NCBI RefSeq assembly: GCF_004210375.1
Contig: NC_134834.1
Span: forward strand, 96,166,170-96,230,169
Origin: Tachypleus tridentatus
Lineage: Eukaryota; Arthropoda; Merostomata; Xiphosura; Limulidae
DNA: 64,000 nucleotides
Direction: 5' to 3'
The notes below the pieces were generated by a model. It was not told the origin of the DNA. It searched no databases and worked only from the letters and a program-made list of their open reading frames with translations. Each line of letters opens with the position of its first letter. The first letter of the stretch is position 1. Shown here in pieces: positions 1-10,852 of the stretch. Position numbers and translations under genes: made by a program.

Positions 1-82
1 GGTGACCATTTTGGTGCGATGGGGATTCGAATCCGCGACCCTCGGAATACAAGTCGAGTGTCTTAGCCACCTGGCCATATTT
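1..82 (-). mobile_element. SINE-A head, cut by window edge
   Basis: Minus-strand tRNA-like head (GGGATTCGAATCC is the B box, CCACCTGGCCAT the A box region). The body lies before base 1. Confidence 0.8.
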
Positions 83-386
83 GGTAAGAAATAATAAGAA
101 CCTCATGAACTGAATACTTTAAACAAAGTGGTTGGTGAAATTGTCACACACAAAGAACAAAGAATTTCATACGACAACATGTACTTCTTAATTAGGAACA
201 TAAAACATACCATTGGATAGTGCTAAGCACCTGCATTCTCAGCGGGACAAGTTGACTAACCGGATAGATTTTTGTTTTTAAATTTTGTAACTTGTATGTA
301 TGAATGAACACATTTCCATCTCGTACTGTTCTCACTTGGATAAAACAAGTTAAACATGATAATTAACGATTTTTATTGAAACCCAG

Positions 387-473
387 AATGTGAAGTTTGA
401 CAACGCAAGCTGGGGGATGTTACAGAACTACGCAACAACGTGCATCATCGCTCTGACGTACAAAGTGGAATAG
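387..473 (+). other. Possible terminal exon fragment
   Basis: After an acceptor-like TTTTATTGAAACCCAG| there are 28 codons, including VKFDNASWGMLQNYATTC, followed by TAG. Composition looks coding compared with the flanks. I recognise no family and the acceptor tract is poor, so this is only a possibility. Confidence 0.15.
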
Positions 474-593
474 AAGTTACTGTTTTACACCTAGCAAACA
501 CTGAAAGCTAAGACAATGACTTGTAACACCTGCTGTAAAATGGGTTTCACTATAATAAATCCTGAAACGATTTAAGTGGAAAAGGAAAGATTG

Positions 594-840
594 GTTTTTG
601 GAATTTCGCGCAAAGCTTCTCGAGAGCCATCTGCGCTAGCCGTCCCTAATTTAGGAGTGTAAGACTAGAGGAAAGGCAACTAGTCATCACCACCCACCGC
701 CAACTCTTGGGCTACTCTTTTACCAACGAATAGTGGGATTGAGAGTAACATTATAACGTCCCCACGGATGAAATGGCGAACATGTTTGGTGCAACCGCGA
801 TTCGAACCCGCGACCCTCGAATTACGAGTCGAACGCCTTT
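594..840 (-). mobile_element. SINE-A, near full length, minus
   Basis: It runs from the 3' end block GAATTTCGCGCAAAGC through the body to the tRNA-like head, where it is cut after the anticodon arm at about 838. Its first 62 bases are repeated inverted at 839-900. Confidence 0.9.
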
Positions 841-922
841 ACACTCCTAAATTAGGGACGGCTAGCGCAGATGGCTCTCGAGAAGCTTTGCGCGAAATTC
901 AAAAACAAACAAACAAACAAAT
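839..922 (+). mobile_element. Inverted duplicate of a SINE-A 3' end
   Basis: Bases 839-900 are the perfect reverse complement of 601-662, including variants not seen in other copies (CTCCTAAATT and ATGGCTCTCGAGAAGC). An (ACAA)n tail follows. See finding. Confidence 0.9.
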
Positions 923-1380
923 CTCGACTATTATAGTTTGAGGGTCGGCCGGAAATTTTCAGAAGCCGAAAATGTTTACACCCAGACAGCAACCATATGA
1001 TATGAAACATGTATAGCGACGGGAGCTTCCAGTCCTCCCTATACAAGTGGCGCTCAAACTAACAAGCAAGGCTCGTGCCATTCGTACGATAACTTCATAA
1101 AGCACTGGTATCCCGTGTAGTATCACTCTGAGGGTTCTTATTTCTGAATAAAGAGGTTGATACGTCCAATATTCAATAGTTCATAATAAGGAATATTACA
1201 CTCTCGTTCATTAGCGAATAACTAATTATATACAGATGTATTCTGTTATACTAATGCATATCTACATGTATAGATATCTCCCCCCGCGATTTCGTGATAA
1301 TTTTGTAGGGGGGGGTAACACATGAAAATGATTTTATTCCCTTGAAGTTAAGCATGAAGCGCTGTGCTATTTGAATCTCT

Positions 1381-1512
1381 GTCTCCCAGTGACACAAAGG
1401 TATGTATGTGGATTTACAACGCTAGAAACTGGGTTTCGATAATCGCGGTGTACAGAGCGCAGATAGCTCCTCGTGTAGCTTAGTGCTTAAGGTCAGAGAA
1501 ACAAACAAACTG
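1381..1512 (+). mobile_element. SINE-B (second tRNA-derived family), plus
   Basis: The second SINE family has a head with GGATTTACAACGCTAGAAAC and B box GGGTTTCGATAAT, then GCGCAGATAGC and a CTTAGTGCTTAA end. The last part is degenerate. Confidence 0.65.
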
Positions 1513-1654
1513 TAAAAACGGAAGTAACAAATGACCTATTATGCATTTCCGGTTCCTACTTATAACTTTTTTCACGCACAATTATATAAGAACGAAACAC
1601 ATTTTCAGTTTAAGAGACAATAATGCTGAAGTTTTTAAACCGTATCTTATTCAT

Positions 1655-2025
1655 TTACTTACTACGTAATTTGTAAGAAGGAATTAGATAACAGTGAATA
1701 TCAGATTAAAAAATTACTTACTTACTATGTAATTTGTAAGAAGGAATTAGATAACAGTGAATATCAGATTAAAACTTAATTACTTACTGTGTAACTTGTA
1801 AGAAGGAATTAGATAAAAGTGAATATCAGATTAAAAATTAATTACTCACTATGTAATTTGTAAGAAGGAATTAGATAACAGTGAATATAAGATTAAAAAT
1901 TAATTACTCACTATGTAATTTGTAAGAAGGAATTAGATAACAGTGAATATAAGATTAAAAAATTAATTACTCACTATGTAATTTGTAAGAAGGAATTAGA
2001 TAACAGTGAATATCAGATTAAAAAA
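1655..2025. repeat. Minisatellite, ~62 bp unit, 6 copies
   Basis: Unit core TTTGTAAGAAGGAATTAG followed by ATAACAGTGAATATCAG. Adjacent copies are about 90-97 percent alike, differing by a few substitutions and by A-run length. Confidence 0.95.
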
Positions 2026-2120
2026 CTAACAAAATATGTGTAAAAAACCGTCGAAAGTTGTCTTTATGGTTTCTGAGATGGAGGGTTGACAAAACAGAAA
2101 TAAATGTTTTTCTTTGTTTG

Positions 2121-2391
2121 TTTTACACTTAGTGCAGAACTACTTGAGAGCTATCTGCACTACCCGTCCCTAATTTCAAAGAGATAGAGTACATGGAAGG
2201 CAGCTAGTCATCACCTCCCACCGCCAACTCTTGGGGTACTACTCTTTTACTAACGAATAGTGGGATTGACCGTCACAATATAACACTCCCACGGCTAAAA
2301 GAGCGAGCATATTTTGTGTGACGGGGACTCAAACCCATGATCCTCGGATTACGAGTCAAGCGCCTTATCCACCTGGATATGCCTGGCCCAA
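2121..2391 (-). mobile_element. SINE-A, full length, diverged, minus
   Basis: All blocks are present from the 3' end to the head (GGATTACGAGTC). The copy has many substitutions and a changed CAAAGAGATAGAG segment. Confidence 0.88.
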
Positions 2392-2789
2392 ACGTGTCCG
2401 ATCTGTTTATTTCTAATTCAACATATAATTTAGTCGTGTTTAAAATTCAGAAACTTTCTAAACTTTCCTTTATAAAACGAACATATCCAACTGTTGTTCG
2501 AAAATACTATAACATCTCAAAGTCTCAGTTAGGTGATACTTCATTTGTTGGAAATAACTGTTAACTTGTATTGTTACAAAGTTCACATGGGAACAGGTTC
2601 AGAACCGACAGTCCTACCGATGCTTCTCTCTTAAACAAGAAAAAAATATTCGTTTCGTTTTGTATATTTACTAATTTAGACACATGTAACATACACTGAT
2701 GCAGTCGTGCAATAAAACGTATTTATGTACAATATTGCAGATTTATTGAATTATCACATGTGTATACTTTCCGTTTTAAAACTAAGCGA

Positions 2790-3054
2790 ATTTTTTCTTT
2801 GAATCTTGCGCAAAGTTACACCAGGGCTCTGTGCGCTAGCTGTCCATAATTTAGCAGAGAAAAGACAGCTGGTCATCACCACTTACAATAAAACTATTGA
2901 GCTACATTTTCTTAACAACGAATAGTGGGATTGATTATCATATTATAAAGCTACCACGACTGAAAGGGCGAGCATGTCTGGTGTAACGGGAATTCGAACC
3001 CACGACCCTCAGATTACGAGTCGAGTGCCCTAACTACCTGTCCATGCAGGGCTC
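2790..3054 (-). mobile_element. SINE-A, diverged, minus
   Basis: Body and tRNA-like head are recognisable (CGACCCTCAGATTACGAGTC), with deletions in the central body. It lies 140 bp from the next SINE-A at 3196 in opposite orientation. Confidence 0.85.
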
Positions 3055-3195
3055 CAAGTGAATGAAGTATGCATTAGAAATGTTACGGTATCTTGTAGAT
3101 AAATTCATCGAAAATTATTTTTTGAATCCATATATTTTTGGAACCAATAGAAATGTGGAAATAAAAGAACTTGTTGTCTATTACAAAGTTATACA

Positions 3196-3333
3196 GGCCC
3201 GGCATGGCCAAGCGTGTTAAGGCGTGCGACTCGTAATCTGAGAGTCGCGGGTTCGCATCCCCTTTGCGCCAAACATGCTCGCCCTTTCAACCGTGGGGGC
3301 GTTATAATTTGACAGTCAATCCCTCTATTCGTT
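3196..3333 (+). mobile_element. SINE-A, 5' half (split by LINE)
   Basis: tRNA-like head with A box, Thr(CGT)-type anticodon loop CTCGTAA and B box GGGTTCGCATCCC, then the first part of the SINE body. It stops at the LINE insertion point and resumes at 4553. Confidence 0.9.
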
Positions 3334-4552
3334 TGAAACCCAGTAATGGCCATGTCTCGCGTACAAGAATCACTAAACAACGTCTCAACATGGAGCAACA
3401 AGTGGAGGGTCGTGTTAAATCCGACGAAAACACAAGCAATCACCTTCTATAGAAAACTAAAGAAGCAAAGAAAAAATCTAGAAAAATAAAACTATCACTT
3501 GGAAACACAACCATTAACATGAGCAAAAACATCACATTCCTTGGCGTCACTTTCGACACAAAACTAACATCGAAAAAACACATAAACAATATACACTCAT
3601 CAATCAGAAAAAGGATTTCATATCTAAAGACTATAACTGGTAAACAATCGAAATGCGCATCGAACACCATTATACAAATATACAAGGCTTACATTCGTCC
3701 ACTAATAGAGTACGGATGTCAAGTAACATACAATATGTCAAACAACACACTCCAAAAAATCCAAGTGCAACAAAACAGAATATTAAAATCTGCATTCAGT
3801 TTACCATCATTTACGCCAACAAATTATCTACACCAAATTAGTAATTTACCAACTATAAGAGATAGAATAACAGAACTTTCTCTCAAATATTATCTAAAAG
3901 CAGAAAATAGAAACAAACTAACGGCATCACTACACAAATTATCAAGTGCACCAACAAAATACATATCACCTTACAACATATTTCAAGAATCACAATCCAC
4001 TCAACAAAGAATCTAAATAAATAAAATCTATGTTATTAACATGAATTCCTTTTTTTTTCAGGTACAGGGCACACGACAGGCAAAACTTTCGGCGCCTGTC
4101 GTGAAAGTGGGTTTTCTCGGGGCACCCCTGTTTCCCCACATCAAAATCTTCAGGCATTGGATTTCTAGATCCCAGCCTAGGCAACCTTTTGCCAGACCCA
4201 GAATCGGGCCGTTTGATTTGATCTGAATTTGAATGAATTACATTCATGTTCACATCTGCCCAACTTTTTCCTTTCGGGACAGGTCCCGGCCTTTCTTTCC
4301 ACTGCTGCCTTTGCCTCCACCCAAAAGAACATTTAGTGAGATATTCTCCACCCAAAAAGTCAAGAATAATAACGATAATTAATCTATTAAAATAATAATT
4401 ACAAAAAAAACACCACTTAATCTTAATAACAATCCACGAAAGGGGACGAAGAGGAATTACAAAGTTCCTGAACACCCCAGTTGGAGAGAGAACTCTTCTG
4501 ATTTCTCTCTCTCTAAACTGAACCCCTGCCACGGTAGTTTAGTTTAGTTAGT
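3334..4552 (+). mobile_element. 5'-truncated Jockey-like LINE inserted in a SINE
   Basis: This 1219 bp element is flanked by an exact 11 bp target duplication, CTCTATTCGTT (3323-3333 and 4553-4563). The duplication lies inside a SINE-A copy, which it splits in two. The element holds the C-terminal part of a reverse transcriptase and a 3' UTR of about 530 bp. The UTR includes a perfect 10 bp hairpin (4072-4081 with 4094-4103, CACGACAGGC stem) and ends in a short TAGTT-type repeat. A hairpin and a simple-repeat tail at the 3' end are common recognition features for LINE reverse transcriptases. A 180-residue open frame on the minus strand (3990-4532) spans the UTR and is taken as a shadow. Confidence 0.85.
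3340..4016 (+). pseudogene. Jockey-like reverse transcriptase, C-terminal part
   Basis: The first block (to about 3485) encodes SLNNVSTWSNKWRVVLNPTK and then TQAITFYRK, the region just after the catalytic YADD of non-LTR reverse transcriptases. A stop and +1 slip at about 3483-3490 separate it from the main open block (3519-4016). That block encodes ITFLGVTFDTKLTSKKHI, then IQIYKAYIRPLIEYGC, then VQQNRILKSAF. The motifs L-G-(V/I)-x-(F/L)-D-x-x-L-x-W/S-x-x-H-I and Y-x-x-Y-I-R-P-x-x-E-Y-(G/C) belong to the thumb region of Jockey/CR1-type LINEs. The catalytic fingers and palm are absent, so the copy cannot act by itself. Frame integrity over 165 codons suggests fairly recent insertion. Confidence 0.85.
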
Positions 4553-4705
4553 CTCTATTCGTTGGTAAAAGAGTAGCCCAAGAGTTGGCGGTGGGTGGTG
4601 ATGACTAGCTGCCTTCCCTCTAATCTTACACTACTAAATTAGGGACGGCTAGCACAGATAGCCCTCGAGTAGCTTTGTGCGAAATTACAAACAAACAAAC
4701 AAAAT
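4553..4705 (+). mobile_element. SINE-A, 3' half (split by LINE)
   Basis: It continues the SINE body exactly from the duplicated CTCTATTCGTT through the conserved GGGACGGCTAGC and TTTGTGCGAAATT blocks to an (ACAA)n tail. With 3196-3333 it rebuilds one full-length SINE. Confidence 0.9.
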
Positions 4706-5001
4706 TATATATATGTTATATTATATAGATATTATATTACGATTTGCTAGAAGTTGTATTTTTTGTTTCTTTATTAACAAATAATTTTACTGTGAAATAA
4801 ATACGACAAATTATATTTACGCAGCAGATTCCTTTTTAACTTCGAAAAATTCATTCGTGTTATGATAAATCGTACTCTCGTACTCTATGACGAGTGCATC
4901 ACGTGATTTTACACGTGGCTTTTGGATCACATAAAATATTTTTGCGAGAAGGTGCGGCAGAGATATACACTTAATCATGTTTAGTATTTTATTGTACTTA
5001 C

Positions 5002-5123
5002 CATTTAGTGAAGCAAATGTTGGGCCCTTTACATAGTTAGCACTGCTGTCGTCGCAGTGGTTGATTCATACTCTCATTGAACATTGCTTGTGTCCTCGAT
5101 AGTTTCCGGAAGTTCCGGGTGCA
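5002..5123 (-). other. Candidate non-coding exon, minus strand
   Basis: A 122 bp segment has textbook splice signals on the minus strand: acceptor TTCCTTCATTTTTCCACAG| with a long pyrimidine tract, and donor CTAAATG|GTAAGTA. All three reading frames contain a stop, so it would be a 5' UTR or long non-coding RNA exon. Its last three bases are ATG, so translation could begin at the exon edge and continue after the intron. No partner exon was identified. Base composition is distinctly less AT-rich than the flanks. Confidence 0.35.
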
Positions 5124-5454
5124 CTGTGGAAAAATGAAGGAAGCACTTACAAAGGAAATAAATGACAAACATAAACACTAGTCAATCAACAGCTAATGAT
5201 ACACAAACATGAACACGGGTCATACCAATAGCTCATTGTACGCCTCTACACTGTTAGAAGCAATTACTCATCGTAACGCTATTTGGTAACCTGACAATTG
5301 TTCTCCGCAGCTATAAGAAATTATAAAAGAAATCGTATATTTCATAAAATAATTATTTATCTAATAGTGTTTAAGTAGGAGAAAATAAGACAGGTTTCAT
5401 ATTAAATTTTCTTCATAGTAATAAAATTAAAATGGCGAGCTATACAAGTTACGT

Positions 5455-5960
5455 ACATTAGTAGCCCAAGATTTGGTAATGGGTACTATTGCTTAGAGTA
5501 GCTCAAGATTTGGTAATGGGTACTATTGTCTAGAGTAGCCCAAAAGTTGGTAACGGACACTATTGACTTGAGTAGTCGAAGAGCTAGTAATGAATACTGT
5601 TGACTGGAGTAGCCCAAGAGTTGGTAATGAATACTGTTGATTAAAATAGCTCAAGAGATTGTAATGAATACTGTTGATTAAAATAACTCAAGAGATTGTA
5701 ATGAATACTGTTGATTAGGATAGCTCAAGAGATTGTAATGAATACTGTTGATTAGGATAGCTCAAGATATTGTAATGAATACTGTTGATTAGGATAGCTC
5801 AAGATATTGTAATGAATACTGTTGATTAGGATAGCTCAAGAGATTGTAATGAATACTGTTGACTAGAGTAACCCAAGATCTGGTACTTAATACTGTTGAC
5901 TAGAGTAACTTAAGGGTTGGTAATGAATTGTGTTGACTATCAGTTCAAAAGCTGGTACTC
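5455..5960. repeat. Minisatellite, 37 bp unit, ~13 copies, resembles SINE-A body
   Basis: Typical unit: AGCTCAAGAGATTG, TAATGAATACTG, TTGATTAGGAT. Early copies contain GAGTAGCCCAAGAGTTGG, identical over 18 bases to the SINE-A body, followed by a stretch like the SINE's next 20 bases. See finding. Confidence 0.9.
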
Positions 5961-6222
5961 TAACGCAGAGTAATCCAAAACAAACGTCTGCCTCAGTAGA
6001 GTTGTAATTCTTCCAACAATATATTTTGTACCCTGCTTTTAATCTTTTATCTGTTGTGTCCACCCCTTATTGTTGTTAAATTTATTATCATATTTTCAAG
6101 ATTAAAGAGACACTTTTGTGTTATTGTGTAAGTACGTTTAAACACACAGTTCTATCAGAATAACGAAAGAGTATGGGAGAGTATTTATAGTACTAAAATC
6201 AAAGAAAACTTATTATAATTTG

Positions 6223-6330
6223 CTAGTTTGTTATTAAACACACAGCTACACAATAGGCTATCAGTACTCTCGCCACCATGGTATCGCAACCCGAATTTTA
6301 GCGTTGGAAGCAAAAAGACTTACCATACAG
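6223..6330 (-). mobile_element. SINE-B, minus
   Basis: ACACAGCTACACAATAGGCT, then a B box complement GTATCGCAACCCG and the head remnant AGCGTTGGAAGC. Confidence 0.7.
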
Positions 6331-7978
6331 GTACTAGGAGGCCACTGATTACATATTCACGAGGTCAAAAACCACCATAAATTATTTTTAATAACTAGAG
6401 GTCATTGAAACATTAAACATTTTTATTTCGCTATCATTATTTATTTATTCAAGATAAACTGCTTTTCTGTTTGATTTTATATATATATATATATATTTGA
6501 CACTGAAGAGTAAGTTGCTTGTGACGCTAGAAGACCGGTTTAATAAGGTACATTATGGAGGGAAGAAACGAGCGCAGACTTGTTATATATTTCCAACTTG
6601 ATGTAAAGCCTTCAACTGTAATTTAGATATACATTCATGCAGTATGTATATGTATGTATATAAATGTGAGTAAAATATTTACTCTAACGTTAAATAAGAT
6701 CATCTTAAATTAAAAGAGAGTTTTAAATGTTTTATTAACCTTGACATATATTAAGTATCTAACGTATTTCAATTATCAATCCCTGTATGTCGACCATGTT
6801 AGTCTTAAGGTTTGTATAAATATATGTAATTTAGAAAGCAAATTTTTATACAGCAAGTCTAGGAGTTTTGGATAAACATTTACGTTTTTTAACATATTTT
6901 ATTTAATTGATAAGTGAGAGAGAATAAAGAAAACACAAATCAAGTATTTTGTGCACACAAAATCTAGTTATATGTTATTTCTTATGTCGCTTGCGCTCAA
7001 GAATATAGGCTGTCTCGCCTTTTAAACAAGGATACCTAGAGAGTAATTCTCTAGGTATACAAATATCAACAGAGACAGATAGCACAAAGGTAGGTTAGTA
7101 ATGTTTAAATATGTGCAAGATGACAAAACATTGTGAGTTGCGTGAAATTAACAAACGAAAAATATAGCATGTAGAAGTGTGCAAAACCGATATGAACAAT
7201 AGATTATATTATTCACCAGCCAGAAACCCTTAGCACTTGACAAGTACGACATCTCTATAAAGTTCTAAGTTTCTGTAAGAGCTAATAATATTTTTAATAA
7301 GATTCTCTGTAATTTTAATTTATTTAATGTGTGCATATTTGAAGGGGAACTATTAATAAAGCTTATTCTATAATTCGAATAATTTTTATAAAGTATGTGA
7401 CACACATAACGTGTATCAAAATAAATAATACTCATCATTATTTGTCTTTGTATAGAACTCATTATGTAACAGAATCTGATAATTTGTTGCACAATTTTTA
7501 CAGAGAAGAAGTCACAGAATAAAGTTCCAGATGATGACCATCTGTAGATATTTCGACAAGGGGTTAAATAATTATATTTTTCATTAGTTATATCTTGCGT
7601 GAAGAATTGTTGGGTTGTACATTCTGAGCTATTTATTCATGTGCTTACGATTATATTATTATTACACATGTATTCTAGTTGTAAAAATATGATATTTCTA
7701 ATTGATTAAGATGCATAATGTCTCTGGAATATTATATGTGGACTGTAGAGTTGTTTAGACTACTGAGATATCTTGATATTAAGGTTTATAGTATCTGTTT
7801 GCTTGTTTTTTCAGGCTGTGCGACGTCTTCAATGTTTTTAAATGCATTAGACGTCTCTAGCTGTTTACTTTATGTCCTACTTGTTACATGAAATATATAT
7901 AGTTTAGTTTTTAGATTATGAGTTTAAGACGGGGGATATTTAAATTGTATACAACGTCTGTATTTGATTAGATTATGC
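6331..7978. other. AT-rich intergenic sequence
   Basis: No coding signal or repeat family was recognised. There is a short (AT)n run at about 6479-6496. Open frames here are short and AT-driven. Confidence 0.6.
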
Positions 7979-10852
7979 CAGTGGTGGGGAACCTATGACA
8001 CGAGAAAACATTTTTCTAGCACGAGGCAGCATTGCTGCCTCTTGATTCGTTAAGCCCTAACACTAACCCATAATAAATAAATATATATAATGATTATCAT
8101 TATTGCCAAATGCAGCAGCGAATGATTTTTTTCCAACCCGGGAGCAGTGAGAAATATTCACAGGTGACGTCTGACGCTCTCTTGGTACCAGATTTGCGAT
8201 TGCGGGAACACGTGACTTCGGATAAAACATTTTGAATTCCTCGCACATCTAGTGTACGCATCAGTACTTGAGTAAAAATAGAAGTAAACTGTTGGTACTA
8301 GCTTTGCTTAGCTTATATGTTTCTTCTGTTGTTTGTTAGTGAATACCAGATATTTAGTGATAATAACAGTAAATATGCATTTATTTGTTCACAGTAAATA
8401 TATGAATTATATTGTTAAATTATATTATTCAGCGTAGCATGCGTATATCTTTTATCAGTTAGTTAATTATAGATTTATTTCTATAACAATGATATAATTT
8501 TTTTTTTACTTGCTGTTATGTTACCGTACGTTAAATTATTGTATTTAAGTTAATTGGCGAGATATTTTTAAACTCTATTTACCCTTTTCAGCTTGTCAGA
8601 ATGTCAACTCAACCAGCAAAAAAAAAAAACATACAAATGGAAGAAGCAGCAGCAGATATTTTCTAGAATCATGGACTGAAAGGCTTAGCATGATAAAAAA
8701 TGGTAATAAAGCATTATGTATCTTGTGTTCTGAAACAGTGGTGTGCAGGACTTCCTCTGTAAAGTGGCATTATGAAACTGTTCATAAACGACTTTGTAAT
8801 AAGAATGAACAACAATAAAAAGAACACATTTCTCGAGAAGTCAGCAACAACAACATGCAGTCAAAAGTTTTGATGAAACTTGTTTCAGGTATTTCTATCT
8901 TAGTTGCTGCTAGTTTTGAGATTTTAAAGATTATCGCTCAACTTGGAAAACTACTTAGTGATGAGGAGTATATTAAAGAATCATGGCTGGAATGTGCTCC
9001 TTTCCTTTATGATGGTTTTCCAGAAAAAGAAAAAAAAAAATTATTTAGTGCATTAAGGAACTGCCAGTCAGTAGAAACACAGTAAAAGATAGAACATTAA
9101 AGATGGAAACAAACATATCAGAACAGCTAACAAAAGATATTGGATCATGTAAATTCATTTTCTTTTGCATTGAGGAGAACACTGATGTTACATCATCAGC
9201 TAGGCTAGCCATTATTGTTTGACTTTGTAGGGGTGGTGAAATCTGCGAAGAACCGGTTAACTTGGTAACGTTACCTTAACATACCACAGGGGCTGAAATA
9301 TGTAAGGCAATAGTAAACGAATTATCCAATCAACAGGCTAATCTTTCAAAAATAGTTTCTGTGACAACTGATGGTGCATCCAACAAGACTGGCAAACAAA
9401 CAGGTTTTGTAAATCTGTTTGCAAAAATATGTTGGACATCCACTGATAGGTTTTTTATTGTATTATACATGAGAAGGCTTTGTGTGTAAAAGATAGTCTT
9501 AAGAAGTTTGAAAAGTGATAGAAATTGTAACCAAGGTAGTTAATGTTATTTATGCACATGCTTTGAAAAAAAAGAATTTCATAATTTATTGAGAGACAAA
9601 TTCATCGTATACAGGACTGTTTATGTACGACAATATTCATTGGCTAAGAAGAGGTTCTGTCCTTAAACAATTTGTTGAGTGTTTGGATGAAATTCTTCTG
9701 TTTTTCACAAATGGAAAAAAGTTCCTTCTCAAGAATTATCTGATGTCGTGTGGATTTGAAGATCAATATTTTTTACAAATATCTCCTCACATTTAAATGA
9801 CTTAAACACCAAATTGCAGGGATCTGGTAAGCATTTGATATTATGTTTGATAACAAACAATTACAAAATCAAACTGAAAATGTTTAAACGTGATGTTTAC
9901 AACGGCACTTTTAAATATTTCCCAAGCCTCAAAAAACATGACAGATCTTGAAATTCATGAGAAAATGTACATTTGAAGCTTACAAATTCAATTTTCAAAC
10001 ATCATTAATTCAACTATTGAACAATTTTCTTAATAAGACTTAATAAGATCAGGTTGTATGAAGAAACTATAAAAGTTATAAAATATGCAGACAGTGTAAC
10101 GTTAGACAAACTGAATCTGAAAATGTTGCAGTGGGCTGAATTGGATAATTTTGAGATGCAACTGATTCATTTACAAAGCAGCTCAAATTGGAAGAAAAAA
10201 CTTTGCCGACTAAACAACTGATCTATAAAATATTGAAAGAGATTGGTTAATGACTAGAATAACACAGAAAACTGCAGAAAATGAGATTTGAAACTCTGGA
10301 ATTCTATTCCTGAAACTTTTGATTGTCTGAAAAATGACGTACTTATACGAGTCATTATTTTCAGTAATTAACTATGGAAAGTGTTTTTAAAAAAATATAA
10401 ACTTTCTGATGAAACTACTGTTGCATGCACCAAATACAAGCGTGATATAAAATATATGTCATTGTTGGTGCAGCAGGAAAAGTCTCACTAAGGGTTAAAT
10501 ATGCTTATTTTCCTTTGTATTATTTTTATGTTACATAATAAGAACCAAAGCTTACCATTTCATAGAATGCTCTCTGTTAATAGTAAAACAATGAATAAAC
10601 GTAAATAAACAAGATAATTCCTTTTACATTAAAAAAGTCCATTATTATTGTTAATAATTCACTAATTGTATTTCTCGTGAATTAATATGGTTATTAATAA
10701 CATGTAACGCCTAAAGCTGTTTCGTTTAAAATAATTAATAATAATAATAAATTATAATCCGCTGCTAAAAATTACCAAGGGCACGCGAGAGAATTGTTTA
10801 GACGATTATCCCCGATTTGGGCACACACTCTCTTACAGGTTCGCCATCCCTG
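7979..10852 (+). mobile_element. Full-length decayed hAT transposon
   Basis: Terminal inverted repeats CAGTGGTGGGGAACCT (left) and, read inward from the right end, CAGGGATGGCGAACCT match at 13 of 16 positions. The flanking 8 bp are GATTATGC (7971-7978) and GGTTATGC (10853-10860), a 7/8 match and the expected hAT target duplication length. The 2874 bp element contains a transposase relic in the plus orientation. Confidence 0.9.
8601..10491 (+). pseudogene. hAT transposase (ZBED5/GTF2IRD2-like type), multiply broken
   Basis: This is the relic of a hAT transposase of the type related to vertebrate ZBED5, SCAND3 and GTF2IRD2 proteins. Blocks recognised by eye, in order: a BED-like finger remnant near 8700-8800 (CILCSE, then SVKWHYETVHK); an open 76-codon block 8855-9085 (SDEEYIKESWLECAPF); NTVKDRTLKMETNISEQLT; an IVSVTTDGASNKTGKQTGF block with the conserved T-(T)-D-G-A motif near 9355-9410; an H-W-L-R-R-G-S-V-L-like block near 9640; LNDLNTKLQGSGK near 9800; LWNSIPETFDCLK near 10300; and KYMSLLVQQEKSH before TAA 10489-10491. 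Many stops and frameshifts make it inactive. The element still keeps both ends, so it may once have been mobilised by a relative. Confidence 0.85.

Noticed and set aside
3990..4532. 180-codon minus-strand open frame
   Set aside because: It is antisense to a LINE 3' UTR and crosses the RT stop region. It has no recognisable family and low-quality composition.
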